In this document: positions 33,082-41,965 of the stretch, in pieces | Layout: each line of letters begins with the position of its first letter | Numbering within the stretch: the first letter of the stretch is position 1 | NCBI GenBank assembly: GCA_963742925.1 | Contig: CAVUNV010000005.1 | Location: forward strand, 124,001 to 188,000 | Direction of reading: 5' to 3' | From: PALSA-612 sp963742925 | Lineage (GTDB): Bacteria > Actinomycetota > Thermoleophilia > Gaiellales > Gaiellaceae | Length of the DNA stretch: 64,000 bases | Made by a program: the position numbers and the translations under genes | Notes under the pieces: model-generated | What the model saw: only the letters and a program-made list of their open reading frames with translations | Database searches by the model: none | What the model was told of the DNA's origin: nothing

Positions 33082-35320
33082 GCGCTTGCTCGAGGAGGCC
33101 GAGCACGATCGCGCGTGCGACGGCGTCCGGTCGGGAGTGGACGCCGAGCTTCCGGTAGATCGTGCGGATGTGCGACCGGATCGTGTTGGGCGAGAGGAAG
33201 AGCTGCTCGCCGATCTCCCGTGCCGACAGGTCGGAGGCCAGGAGCTCGGAGTACGGCGAGCTCGGCCGCGGTTGGCGCCTCGAGCAGCTCTCCGCCGGCT
33301 GCTCGGTCTCTTGCCGTCCGGAGCTCTCGTTCCACCTCGTCGCAGAGCGGCCGCACGATCCCGCTGTCTGTGAGCTCGTCGAGGGCCTCCCGGGCCGAGC
33401 GCAGCAGCGGCTGCGCCTCGTCGAGGCGGCCGCGGCGCAGACGGCAACGGGCGAGGAGCACGAGCAGCCAGGTGTGGTGCACCGTCGCCACCTCGTCCGC
33501 GAAGAAGCGCTCGGCGGTAACGAGCTCGTGCTCTGCCTCGACGAACTTCCCTTCGGCGGCCAGCACCGTTCCCAGAGCGGCGGCCGCGTTCGCGCCGAGC
33601 CAGCTCCGGCTGCTCCCGATCCGGCCAACGATGGCCTTCGCCGCCTCGGCATGGCGTCGGGCCGCGACGAGCTGTCCGCGCTCGGCGGCGACGAGGGCGA
33701 GCGTCGAGCGTGCGATGATCAGGGTCGACGCGCGATCCCCGATATCCGGATGCTCCAGCACCTGCGAGGCGGCAGCCGACGCCTCCTGCAGATCGCCCGC
33801 GAAGAAGAGGGCGCGCGCGTACGCAGCCAGAGCGCCCGTGAGGATCTCGTGGGAGCCGGCCCGCGCGAGCTCGACCGCGCGGCGGCCGTCGAGCACCGCC
33901 CGGCCGACGCCACCGTCGACCGTGCCCGCACGAACCATCCTCACCCAGATTTCGACATATCCGTCGGACTGAGCGTGTTGCTGACTCTGCGCCCGATCGG
34001 CGAGCTGCATGAACCGGCGCTGCTCGATCGCGCCCTCTCCGGCGAGCACCGCGGCCACCGCGGCGGTCGCCGCCAGCTCCGGGTGTTCGAGGAAAGAGGT
34101 TGTCCGGCAGCGTGCGAACCCAGCGAAGAAACGTCCCGCCGGCGCCGCTCCTCATCAGTGCCAGGTGGTAATCGACGAGCACCTCGGCGACGAACCCGTG
34201 GTCGCCGGCAGCCGCCGCATGCCGGAGCGCTTCCATGGGCAATCCGCGCGATCTGAGCCACTCGGCGGCTCGGCGCTGGATCGTCGTCGCGGCGGCCGGC
34301 TCGGATGATGCGAGCTCGGTTCCGGGCGTACGCGGCGAACAGCGAGTGGATGCGGAACCAGCCTCCCCGTTCGAGCCGCGAGACAAGCAGGTTGGAGCGC
34401 TCGAGCTCGGCCAACACGGCCGAGGAGCCGGTGCGTTCGAGCACGGCGTCGCAAAGCTCGGCGGTGAACTCACCCAGGACCGCGACGCCGTAGAGAAACG
34501 ACCGCTGGTCCTCGTCGAGCGCCGCGAGGACCTCACTGCTCAGGTACTCGGCCACGAAGCGGTGATCGCCTCCGAACGCCCGCACGGCCGCAGCCGGGTC
34601 GTCGACCGTCCGCAGCCAGAGGCCGGCCAGGACGAGCGTCGCAGGCCAGCCCTCGGTCTGCTCATACAGCAGCTCGATCTCGTCCGTCCCGAGCTCGATC
34701 TTCCCGCGGGTGACCAGCAGCTCGTGCGTCTCGGCGCGGGTGAACGCGAGCTCCCTCGCCCGCAGCTCGGCGAGCAGCCCGGCGGCGCGGTATCGCGCGA
34801 GGCTCAGCGCAGGATCAACCCGCGTGACGAGAATCACGCGTGCGTTGAGAGGGAGATGCGAGAGAGCACGGCCGATCGACTCGATACAGCCCTCGCCGGT
34901 CACCGCGTGTAAATCGTCGAGCACCAGGAGCAGCCGCTCCCCGAACGCAGCGATGCCGTTCATCAGCTCATCGACCGCATCCTCGATCGAGCCGCCCGGT
35001 ATACCGAGCCTCTGCAGCGCACCTCGCCCCAGCCCCGGCCGCACGCGATCGACCGCCGTCGCGACGTACTGCCACAACCGAGTCGGATCGTTGTCATCGG
35101 CATCGAGGGTGACCCAGGCCAACGCCGCGTCCTGGCTCGCACACCAAGCCCGCACAGCAGTCGTCTTCCCGTACCCGGCCGGTGCCGCCACGAGCGTCAC
35201 CACCCCATCGACACCGGCAGCCGGCCCCGTCCAGAGACGCGGACGGTCGACCATGCCTCCACGCACACCCGGAGCCGCCAGCTTGGCCTCGATCAGCGGG
35301 GGAAGCGCAGCCGAGCCCAT
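33068..35320 (-). pseudogene. MalT-like LuxR-family ATP-dependent regulator, frameshifted
   Basis: A large STAND-type regulator of about 750 residues. The N-terminal NTPase carries Walker A AAPAGYGKTTAVRAWCASQD and Walker B RLLLVLDDLH. It continues with AEYLSSEVLAALDEDQRSFL and FRIHSLFAAYARNRA. Near 34320 the frame changes (ELASSEPAAATTIQRRAAEW), near 34090 again (tetratricopeptide-like helices QRRFMQLADRAQSQQH onward), and near 33270 once more before the C-terminal LuxR helix-turn-helix (SAREIGEQLFLSPNTIRSHI, RTIYRKLGVHSR). Three or more indels leave no intact product unless they are assembly errors. The start is taken at MGSAALPPLIEAKLAAPG. Confidence 0.75.
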
Positions 35321-35607
35321 CCTCTCCGCCGTCCCCGCTTCCCCCTGCCCCGATCCGAGTGCCATCTGCGACACATGGTCGCATGACGCCACCGGCAGGG
35401 CCAGCTCGGGAAGCCGTCTGGCAGGCCCGGAAAGCCCGCCGGGCTGGACGCCGGTGCGATGCGGCGGGGTCTTCCGCGCCAGCCTCGTCGCGGCGCTGAG
35501 CGTCTCGCCGAGACGGCCGACTCCGTCGAGCTTCGCCGATTCGAAGTCGAGGCAGCGGCACCGGTTCGACCTGGCGCGGTTCCGTGCGCGGTCGGTCGCC
35601 TGTTGCG

Positions 35608-35613
35608 TAGGGT
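35608..35613 (+). promoter_or_regulatory. -10 box TAGGGT for the DUF1622 gene
   Basis: TAGGGT lies nine bases before the ATG at 35623 without a ribosome site. The 290 bases between this gene and the MalT-like gene hold nothing else that I can support. Confidence 0.4.
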
Positions 35614-35622
35614 TGCGTCGCG

Positions 35623-35985
35623 ATGGGCTACAAGAGCACGGTTTCCGACATCGTTCGCGTCGTGGAGGCAGTTGGGGCGGGGATCATGCTCGTCGGCGGA
35701 TTCGGGGCGTTTCTGATCTTCCTCGTCCGGGTGTCCCACCCCGAGCGTCGGCCCGGCTCCTACGAGGAGCTGCGCCGCAACCTCGGTCGCTCGATCCTGC
35801 TCGGCCTGGAAGTGCTGATCGTCGCTGACATCGTGCGGACGATCATCGTCGACCAGACCTACCAAAGCGTTGTGATACTGGGCGTGATCGTCGTCGTCCG
35901 GATTCTGCTGAGCTTCGCACTCGAGGTCGAGATAGACGGCATGTGGCCCTGGAACCGCTGGCGGCGCCAGCCACGCAACCCGTAG
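35623..35985 (+). CDS. DUF1622 family membrane protein
   Basis: A 120-residue membrane protein beginning MGYKSTVSDIVRVVEAVGAG. It has three spans (IMLVGGFGAFLIFLVRV, ILLGLEVLIVADIVRTIIV and VVILGVIVVVRILLSFALEV). The conserved polar pieces of DUF1622 are present (LRRNLGRSILLGLEVLIVAD, then FALEVEIDG). Function unknown. Confidence 0.85.
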   Translation: MGYKSTVSDIVRVVEAVGAGIMLVGGFGAFLIFLVRVSHPERRPGSYEELRRNLGRSILLGLEVLIVADIVRTIIVDQTYQSVVILGVIVVVRILLSFALEVEIDGMWPWNRWRRQPRNP

Positions 35986-36102
35986 GCCAGCAGCGTCGGC
36001 GAGGACGGCGTGCGCGCGGATGCGGGCCTCGCGTCGCGCCTCGTGCTTCGCGTTCTGCTTGGCCCAGCAGCAACCCGCAGCGCGGTGGTTCGAGGCGCCT
36101 CG

Positions 36103-36118
36103 GTTCACCTGGGTGAAC
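36103..36118. promoter_or_regulatory. Palindromic site, copy 3 (GTTCACCTGGGTGAAC)
   Basis: A perfect palindrome, 71 bases upstream of the ATG at 36189. A TACGGT box eight bases downstream of it could be the -10 element. It is the third copy in nine kilobases. Confidence 0.55.
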
Positions 36119-36188
36119 GGCGCTCGTACGGTCCTAGAGGGCGGCGGTGCGTGCGAGGCTTGGCGAAAGACCCTAGAGAGGAGGAGTC

Positions 36189-36716
36189 ATGGTCGGTGAC
36201 AATCTCGCGCTCGTGGTCGGAACATACTCGGAGGCTGGTGCGGCCGCCGAGGACTTCAAGGCGCTGAAGGCCGGGCAGGACAAGGGCGAGTACAAGGTCG
36301 TCGGGGCGGTCGTGATGAATCGCGACGCGAGCGGCAACGTGGACGTGAAGGAGCACGGTGACGAGCACGTCGGTGTTGGTGCGGTTCTCGGCGGGACCGC
36401 CGGGCTGGTGGTCGGGCTGTTCGCACCGCCGCTGCTTGCCGCGACCGCGATCGGCGCCGGGATCGGCGCCGGCATCGGCGCACTGCGCAAGCGGCACGAG
36501 GAGAAGAAGATGGGCGTCGATGTCGAGCAGTACCTGCCGCCGGGATCCTCGGCGGTGGTGGCGGTCGTCGACGACCAGTATGCGGACAAGGTCGAGGCCG
36601 CTCTCGTCAACTCGGACAAGCGGATCAACCAGGCGATCGACTCGGGCGACTACGAGGAGTTGCAGAAGGCGATCGCGAAGTCCCAGGACGAGGTGTCGGG
36701 CGCAATCAGCTCGTAG
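36189..36716 (+). CDS. DUF1269-like membrane-associated protein
   Basis: A 175-residue protein starting MVGDNLALVVGTYSEAGAAA, with a strong GGAGGAG ribosome site. The plan is a ferredoxin-like N-terminal half (FKALKAGQDKGEYKVVGAVV), a glycine-rich membrane hairpin (AVLGGTAGLVVGLFAPPLLA, ATAIGAGIGAGIGAL) and a soluble tail with SSAVVAVVDDQYADKVEAAL. This matches the DUF1269 group of stress-linked membrane proteins. Function unknown; it follows palindrome copy 3. Confidence 0.75.
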   Translation: MVGDNLALVVGTYSEAGAAAEDFKALKAGQDKGEYKVVGAVVMNRDASGNVDVKEHGDEHVGVGAVLGGTAGLVVGLFAPPLLAATAIGAGIGAGIGALRKRHEEKKMGVDVEQYLPPGSSAVVAVVDDQYADKVEAALVNSDKRINQAIDSGDYEELQKAIAKSQDEVSGAISS

Positions 36717-36776
36717 ATCGCGGGAGGAGGGCCGGCACACTCGCCGGCCCTCCCGATCCGCCGAAAGGGCATGACG

Positions 36777-37350
36777 ATGAAATCCATTCGCAAACAGAGC
36801 TTGATCGCTGTCGCAGCGTCGTTGGCGTTCGTCGCGGCAGGCTGCGGCTCGAGCGGGGGCGGCTCCGACGACGACGACCACGAGTGCCTCCGCGACCGAG
36901 ACCTGGGCGAGCGGCGTCTGCTCGTCGATCACGACCTGGCAGGCGGCGATCAAGTCGGCCGCCGGCTCGGTGAAGAGCGATCCGACGAAGAGCGGGCTGC
37001 AGACGGCGGCCGGAGATGCGAAGTCGGCGACGGAGACGCTCGCTTCCGACCTGAAGGGGCTGGGCAAGCCCGACACCCAGGCCGGGCAGCAGGCGAAGGA
37101 CTCGCTCGACAAGCTCTCGACGAGCTTGCAGCAGGATGCGACCACGATCGAGAACGCAGTCAAAGGGGTCTCCGGCGTGAGCGGCGTGCTCGGTGCCGTC
37201 TCAACGGTGAAGACCACACTCGCGACGATGAGGACGCAGGTCAAGACGACGTTCACGGACCTCCAGGGGCTCGACGCGAAGGGCGAGCTGAAGAACGCGT
37301 TCGCGAGCTCGAGCGCCTGCAACTCCCTGACCAGTAAGGCTGGTAAGTGA
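36777..37350 (+). CDS. Lipoprotein of unknown function (one-base frameshift near 36880)
   Basis: Starts MKSIRKQSLIAVAASLAFVA, followed by the lipobox AAGC, so it is exported and lipid-anchored. Soon after (GSSGGGSDDDD) the frame changes by one base within a GAC repeat, continuing TTSASATETWASGVCSSITT and a long helical domain: AGDAKSATETLASDLKGLGK, LDKLSTSLQQDATTIENAVK and SACNSLTSKAGK. The helical region resembles a coiled coil. GAC repeats are prone to sequencing slips, so the gene may be whole in reality. Confidence 0.7.
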
Positions 37351-37438
37351 GCGCGTCGGCCGCCGTCGGTACGGCTTTTCGATGCCGCGAGCCCGCTTTG
37401 CAACTCGTCGCGGATCCGGTCTGCGACGGCCAGTCACA

Positions 37439-37463
37439 CTCCCCCTCGATCATCGAGGGGGAG
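37439..37463. terminator. Strong hairpin after the lipoprotein gene
   Basis: CTCCCCCTCGAT (37439-37450) and ATCGAGGGGGAG (37452-37463) form a 12-base-pair perfect stem around one base. It lies 90 bases past the lipoprotein stop and no T-run follows. A transcription stop is the likely role. Confidence 0.6.
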
Positions 37464-37596
37464 CCGTTGCGCATTTCATCCCCAGCGGGTGAGGCGTTGC
37501 CTTCAAGCAAGGGGGACGATTACCGCTGATCTGTCACGCTCGACCCGCCGCTATCGGTGGGTGCGGGCTTGTCGTTACCGTCGGAAAGGAGTTCGT

Positions 37597-37929
37597 ATGG
37601 CAGAGGCAACCGAGACGCCAGTACTCGATCTGCTTGCGCGCATGCACGCGGACGCGATCGAGGTTTCGAGCCTTGACGCTGAGACGCTCACGCTCGTACG
37701 CATCGCCGCCCTCGTGGCCGTCGATGCACCAGCGGTCTCGTACGCCCTCAACCTCGGCCTCGCGGCCGAGTTGGAGGTCGAGCCTGAGCAGATTCAGGGT
37801 GTCCTCGCGGCAGTGGCCCCGATCGTCGGGACGGCGCGCGTTGTCTCGGCGTCGGCCAAGATCGTCGAGGGGCTCGAGATCGACCTCGAGGTGGCCGAGC
37901 TCGAAGCCGAGTCCGAGGAGCAAGCCTAG
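37597..37929 (+). CDS. Carboxymuconolactone decarboxylase-like protein without CxxC
   Basis: A 110-residue helical protein beginning MAEATETPVLDLLARMHADA after an AAGGAG site. The stretch ETLTLVRIAALVAVDAPAVS with YALNLGLAAELEVEPEQIQG and VLAAVAPIVGTARVVSASAK follows the AhpD/CMD family pattern, but the CxxC or Cys-His active-site residues are missing, so it is not a peroxidase of the normal kind. The acidic tail ends ELEAESEEQA. A related tail is at 30958. Confidence 0.65.
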   Translation: MAEATETPVLDLLARMHADAIEVSSLDAETLTLVRIAALVAVDAPAVSYALNLGLAAELEVEPEQIQGVLAAVAPIVGTARVVSASAKIVEGLEIDLEVAELEAESEEQA

Positions 37930-37937
37930 ATCCAGTC

Positions 37938-37978
37938 GGAGCCGCCTTTCTCCCAGCGATGGCGAGAGAGGTGGCTCC
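37938..37978. terminator. Hairpin shared with 30909-30949
   Basis: GGAGCCGCC (37938-37946) and GGTGGCTCC (37970-37978) pair across a 23-base loop, just after the CMD-like stop codon. Loop and flank resemble the hairpin at 30909-30949 in inverted orientation. Confidence 0.55.
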
Positions 37979-38042
37979 GGCTCAACCCCATCTGTCATTG
38001 GCCCAGGCATCGTGGATGGTGGAGTCGTGGTGATAGCGCTAA

Positions 38043-38048
38043 TAGGGT
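38043..38048 (+). promoter_or_regulatory. -10 box TAGGGT of the MFS gene
   Basis: TAGGGT ends seven bases before the GTG at 38056, again with no ribosome site. Confidence 0.45.
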
Positions 38049-38055
38049 CTTTGTT

Positions 38056-39507
38056 GTGACGACGGCGCCGACCGCGTCGTCTGTTGCCGCCAAGGCTTCG
38101 GGTCTTGTCCTGCTGACGTTGGCGGCGGCGCAGTTCGTCATGGCGCTGGACATGACGGTGATGAACACGGCGATCGCGACCGTCGCCAGGGACGTCGGGA
38201 CCGATGTGACCGGGATCCAGACGGCGATCACCCTCTACACGCTGGTGATGGCGTCTTTGATGATCACCGGCGGGAGGGTCGGGGAGATCATCGGCCGGAA
38301 GCGTGCGTTCACGATCGGGTGCGTCGTCTATGCGTGCGGGTCGCTGACGACGGCGCTGTCTCACAGCCTGACGGTGTTGATCATCGGCTGGTCGTTCCTG
38401 GAGGGTTTCGGCGCGGTGTTGATCATGCCGGCGATCGTGGCGCTCGTCGCCTCGAACTTCGGAAAGCCGGACCGGCCGCGCGCGTACGGGTTGGTGGCGG
38501 CTGCCGGCGCGATGGCGGCGGCAGTCGGGCCGGTGATCGGCGGCTTGTTCACGACCTATGCCTCGTGGCGGTGGGTGTTCGTCAGCGAGGTGCTGATCGT
38601 GATCGTGATCCTCGGTCTGGCGCGGCGGGTGAACGACACACCGCCCGAGAAAGGCGCCAGGCTCGACCTGGTCGGCACCGGGCTGTCGGCGGCCGGTCTC
38701 GGGATGGTCGTGATCGGCATCCTGAAGTCGGGTGCGTGGGGGTTCGTGCAGCCGAAGCCGGGTGCTCCCGAGTGGCTCGGGCTCTCGCCGGTGATCTGGC
38801 TGGTGCTCGCGGGCTGTGTGGTGCTGGGCTTGTTCCTGGCGTGGGAGAACCGGCGTATCGCACACGGTCAGGCTGCCCTGATCGACCCGAAGATGCTGCG
38901 GAACCTCCAACTGCGCGACGGCGTCATCTCCTTCCTGTTCCTGTTCCTGGTGCAGGCCGGGATCTTCTTCGTCGTTCCGCTGTTCCTGTCGGTTGCGCTG
39001 GGTCTGTCGGCGGTCGCGACGGGCATGCATCTGCTGCCGCTCTCGCTGATGTTGCTGCTCTTCGCCGCCGGAGTGCCGAAGCTGTTCCCGAACGCGAACC
39101 CGCGGCGGGTGATCCGCCTTGGCTTCATGGCCATGTTTGCCGGGCTCGTGCTCCTGGTCGCGTTGCTCGACTACGGCGCCGGAGCGGAGATCGTCACCTG
39201 GCCGTTGCTGCTCGCGGGTGCGGGGATCGGCTCGATCGCCTCCCAGCTCGGGAGCGTGACCGTGTCGGCGGTGCCCGACGAGGAGAGCGGCGAGGTGGGC
39301 GGAATCCAGAACACCGGGTCACAGCTCGGCGCGTCGATCGGAACCGCGCTGGCTGGGGCCGTGCTCATCTCCGCGCTGACGGCGTCGTTCCTCACCGGCA
39401 TCGAGAACAATCCGAAAGTTCCCGATCGTGTCGCCGCCAAGGCACAGACGAACCTTGCCGGCGGCGTCCCGTTCATCTCCGACACCGACCTCAAGGCCGC
39501 ACTCTAG
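38056..39507 (+). CDS. MFS transporter, DHA2 (14-span) family, with an early amber stop
   Basis: A drug:H+ antiporter-2 type protein. Motif A-like GGRVGEIIGRKRAFTIGCVV, motif D1-like ALDMTVMNTAIATVARDVG and motif C-like GAMAAAVGPVIGGLFTTYAS are seen. The frame is closed by TAG at 39505-39507 after DLKAAL. The same frame then continues DAHVPPRTADAIVQTNEKSR, and IDGLRLAVSILALFALLALL, to TAG at 39691. That is the normal C-terminal region with span 14, so a single base change has probably created the stop. Either the protein is shortened by about 60 residues, or this is a sequencing error or readthrough. Confidence 0.85.
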   Translation: MTTAPTASSVAAKASGLVLLTLAAAQFVMALDMTVMNTAIATVARDVGTDVTGIQTAITLYTLVMASLMITGGRVGEIIGRKRAFTIGCVVYACGSLTTALSHSLTVLIIGWSFLEGFGAVLIMPAIVALVASNFGKPDRPRAYGLVAAAGAMAAAVGPVIGGLFTTYASWRWVFVSEVLIVIVILGLARRVNDTPPEKGARLDLVGTGLSAAGLGMVVIGILKSGAWGFVQPKPGAPEWLGLSPVIWLVLAGCVVLGLFLAWENRRIAHGQAALIDPKMLRNLQLRDGVISFLFLFLVQAGIFFVVPLFLSVALGLSAVATGMHLLPLSLMLLLFAAGVPKLFPNANPRRVIRLGFMAMFAGLVLLVALLDYGAGAEIVTWPLLLAGAGIGSIASQLGSVTVSAVPDEESGEVGGIQNTGSQLGASIGTALAGAVLISALTASFLTGIENNPKVPDRVAAKAQTNLAGGVPFISDTDLKAAL

Positions 39508-39693
39508 GACGCGCACGTTCCCCCGCGGACGGCCGACGCGATCGTGCAGACAAACGAGAAGAGCCGGATCGACGGACTTCGCCTCGCCGTGTCGATCCTC
39601 GCACTCTTCGCGCTCCTCGCTCTCCTGTTCACGCGAGGCATCCCAACGGTGCAACCCGGCGCGCAAGGCAAGCCCAGCCCACCACCGACATAG
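39508..39693 (+). other. In-frame downstream part of the MFS gene after the amber codon
   Basis: These 61 codons stay in the MFS frame and encode a plausible last span and a proline-rich tail (TRGIPTVQPGAQGKPSPPPT). They are not translated unless the TAG at 39505 is read through or is an error. Confidence 0.6.
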
Positions 39694-39707
39694 CCCGCCG
39701 GCTGGGT

Positions 39708-39770
39708 GGACCAAAGCGGACTCGAACCGCCGCCCTTCGAGTGGGATAGATAGTCCGCTGGGCTAAGTCG
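39708..39770 (-). other. tRNA-3-prime-end-like fragment
   Basis: On the minus strand there is a good T-arm (GGCGGTTCGAGTCCGCT, with five pairs) followed by a TTGGTCCA end. A D-arm-like TAGCCCAGCGG lies upstream, but no matching 5-prime acceptor strand or proper anticodon stem can be folded. This could be the tRNA half left at an integration site. Weak evidence. Confidence 0.3.
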
Positions 39771-40101
39771 TTGTTACCGATTTCCAGCGGCTTTCAGGCA
39801 GCGAGTACCGAGTGAGTACGAGTCGTAGGTGATAGGCCGGCCGACGCGCCCGCCCCGCCCAGAGCTCAACTATCTGGAGTCCGCGCCGTTCCCCCGCGGT
39901 TCAAGCTCAACCGGCGTGTTCGCCGGGCCGCGCTGAGCGTGCGTATTCAGATGGGGTAGAACGTGTCCGACGTTGGGGTAAGCGACTTGGAGCGGGGCGC
40001 AGAAAGCAGGATGAACCGGTGGTTTCAGCGTTTCGCTAGACCCTCCTAGCAGCGAACGCGTCCACTGCGACGAGTGCTTACCCGCCGCGCGAGCGGAGCA
40101 G
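39771..40101. other. Gene-poor stretch
   Basis: About 330 bases with no supported gene start. The last third (from about 40020) is the upstream part of the frame continuing at 40102 and encodes HCDECLPAARAEQ, but it lacks a start codon and is closed by a TGA at about 40014. It also holds GAGTACCGAGTGAGTACGAG near 39803, a run of similar GAGTAC units. Confidence 0.4.
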
Positions 40102-40425
40102 ATGGCGGGCTTCGCCGCCTCCGGCCCAGCCGAACTCGCTCGCCTACGTCAAGCTGGTCGAGACCCGGCGCACGGCGGCGACGCCGCCGGACGACGCTCC
40201 GAAACCATGAAGCAGCGACAACGTGAAGCAGCCGAATGGAAACAACAGGAGACCGAACCCGTCGACCTCAGCACTTTCCAGCGCGAGATCCTGCCGCTCA
40301 TCCAAAGCGTGCCGCTCAGCCACCTGGTTAAGACAACCGGGCTCTCGCTCAGCTACGTCTCGCAGATCCGGCGGGGCGAGCGAGTGCCGCACCCACGACA
40401 CTGGAAAGCGCTTTCGAGCGTCTAG
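40102..40425 (+). pseudogene. Truncated zinc-knuckle/HTH protein
   Basis: The frame upstream of the first ATG reads HCDECLPAARAEQ, then MAGFAASGPAELARLRQAGR, and the C-terminus is DLSTFQREILPLIQSVPLSH, LVKTTGLSLSYVSQIRRGER and VPHPRHWKALSSV, a helix-turn-helix (TGLSLSYVSQIRRG). Actinobacterial proteins of this kind have an N-terminal cysteine-rich region that is missing here, because a stop closes the frame upstream. It is therefore probably the back half of a broken gene of mobile or phage-related origin. I do not know its function. Confidence 0.5.
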
Positions 40426-40458
40426 ACGGAAGCACTACTCTGGCCGTGCGATCGGTGT

Positions 40459-41598
40459 TTACACCTGGGACAGCTCTGCTGCCGTCTCTCGGACGGCGAC
40501 GACGTTGAACGCGGTGACCGGCCGCTGGAAGCCCTTGAGCGTGAACTCGCCGGCCGGCTCCACGTCGACGTCTTGCTCGACCTCGGCGTAGAGCCGTTGC
40601 GCGATCAGGATCTGCCCGCCTGACGCCTCGTCGGCGAGCCGCGAGGCGAGGTTCGTCACCGCGCCGATCGCCGCGTAGTCCGAGCGGCCCTCGAACCCGA
40701 CCTCGCCGCAGGTCGCGTAGCCCAGCGCGATGCCGGCGCCGAAGTCGAGGTCGTGCCCGCGCTTCGACCAGCGGGGCGTCAGCTCGGCCATCTCCTCGCG
40801 GAGCGCGCAGCCCAGCCGGACGGCGCGGAGCGGCGCGTCTGGGATCTCGATCGGGTCGTTGAAGAAGAGCTGGACGCCGTCGCCCTCGAGGAAGCCGACG
40901 GTCGCCTCGAAGCGCTTTACAAGGAGGCCGATCACGTCGTGGAACTCGCCTAGGACGCCCATCAGTTCCTCGGGCTCGACGGCGTCGACGAAGCTCGACC
41001 AGCCACGAAGGTCGGCGAAGAACATCGCGACCTGCCGACGGTGGCTGCTCAGGATCGTCTCGTCTCCCGAGGAGACGACGGCGTCGACGAGCTGCGGCGA
41101 GAGGAAGCGTCGCAGCCGCCGCAGCCGCTCGAGCTCGTCGACCTGCGCCTGCACGCGCTCCTCGAGCGTGTGGTTGAGCTCGGCGAGCTCTGCCGCCTGC
41201 GCCTTGATCGTGTCGTGGTAACGCTTGATCCGGAGCAGCGAGCGCACCCGGGTGAGCAGCTCGTCGTGGTTGAACGGCTTCGGGATGAAGTCGTCCGCGC
41301 CGGCCTCGATCGCCCTCGTCTTCTCCTGCCCGATGCTCGACGTGACCATGATCACCGGCAGCACGGCGGTGTCGTCGTTCGCACGGAGATGGGCGCAGAC
41401 GCCGTAGCCGTCGAGGCCGGGCATCATCACGTCGAGGAGGATCAGGTCGGGTTCCTCCGCCTCGACGAGGGCGAGCGCCTCCAGACCGTCGCTGGCAGTC
41501 ACGACCTCGTAGCCGCGGGGCACGAGCACCGCCTCGAGCAGGCGCACGTTCTCCGGCACGTCGTCGACGACGAGGATCTTGGCGGGCCGCTCAGCCAC
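40459..41598 (-). CDS. Response regulator with class III adenylate/guanylate cyclase output domain
   Basis: A 379-residue protein. Residues 1-125 are a receiver (MAERPAKILVVDDVPENVRL; phospho-acceptor in LILLDVMMPGLDGYG; switch threonine in MVTSS; lysine in FIPKPFNHDE). Residues about 130-165 form a coiled coil (AELAELNHTLEERVQAQVDE). The rest is a cyclase homology domain (MFFADLRGWSSFVDAVEPEE, EGDGVQLFFNDP, FGAGIALGYATCGEVGFEGR, YAAIGAVTNLASRLADEASG). The first metal aspartate is in FFADLRG; the second is expected in EGDG. It should make cAMP or cGMP when phosphorylated by the kinase at 41955-43847, which is in the same operon (8-base overlap). Confidence 0.9.
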   Translation of the reverse strand: MAERPAKILVVDDVPENVRLLEAVLVPRGYEVVTASDGLEALALVEAEEPDLILLDVMMPGLDGYGVCAHLRANDDTAVLPVIMVTSSIGQEKTRAIEAGADDFIPKPFNHDELLTRVRSLLRIKRYHDTIKAQAAELAELNHTLEERVQAQVDELERLRRLRRFLSPQLVDAVVSSGDETILSSHRRQVAMFFADLRGWSSFVDAVEPEELMGVLGEFHDVIGLLVKRFEATVGFLEGDGVQLFFNDPIEIPDAPLRAVRLGCALREEMAELTPRWSKRGHDLDFGAGIALGYATCGEVGFEGRSDYAAIGAVTNLASRLADEASGGQILIAQRLYAEVEQDVDVEPAGEFTLKGFQRPVTAFNVVAVRETAAELSQV

Positions 41599-41965
41599 GG
41601 TCGCAGTGCTCCCGAACGGCCTGGATCAGCTCGGCGACGTCGACCGGCTTGGAGAGGTAGCCGTCGAAGCCGGCCTTCAGGAACCGCTCGCGGTCGCCGT
41701 GCATCGCCTGCGCCGTGAGCGCCAGCACGGGGATCGAGGCGGTTCGCTCGTCTCGCCGCAGTCGCGCGAGCGTCTCGACGCCGTCGATGCCGGGCAACTG
41801 CACGTCCATCAGCACGAGTGCCGGATCGTGCAACAGGGCGAGTTCGACCGCGTCTTCGCCAGACGCCGCCTCGAGCGTGCTGTATCCCGTTGCCTGCAGC
41901 ACGTCGCGGAAGAGCTTCATGTTCTTCTCATTGTCCTCGACGACGAGTACCCGCTCACCGGCCAT
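41591..41965 (-). CDS. Single-domain response regulator
   Basis: A 124-residue CheY/DivK-like receiver: MAGERVLVVEDNEKNMKLFR, ALVLMDVQLPGIDGVETLAR (phospho-acceptor Asp), IPVLALTAQAM (switch Thr) and GYLSKPVDVAELIQAV (lysine). No output domain is present. Its start overlaps the kinase stop by 11 bases and its end overlaps the receiver-cyclase start by 8. It is probably the phosphate relay between them. Confidence 0.92.
   Translation of the reverse strand: MAGERVLVVEDNEKNMKLFRDVLQATGYSTLEAASGEDAVELALLHDPALVLMDVQLPGIDGVETLARLRRDERTASIPVLALTAQAMHGDRERFLKAGFDGYLSKPVDVAELIQAVREHCDRG

Noticed and set aside
35293..36108. A 271-codon minus-strand frame across the DUF1622 gene
   Set aside because: DUF1622 on the plus strand has clear membrane spans and a leaderless start; the antisense frame shows no domain.
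39803..39822. Short repeated GAGTAC units as a possible CRISPR or phage site
   Set aside because: Only two or three imperfect units, no spacers of regular length and no cas genes in the window.
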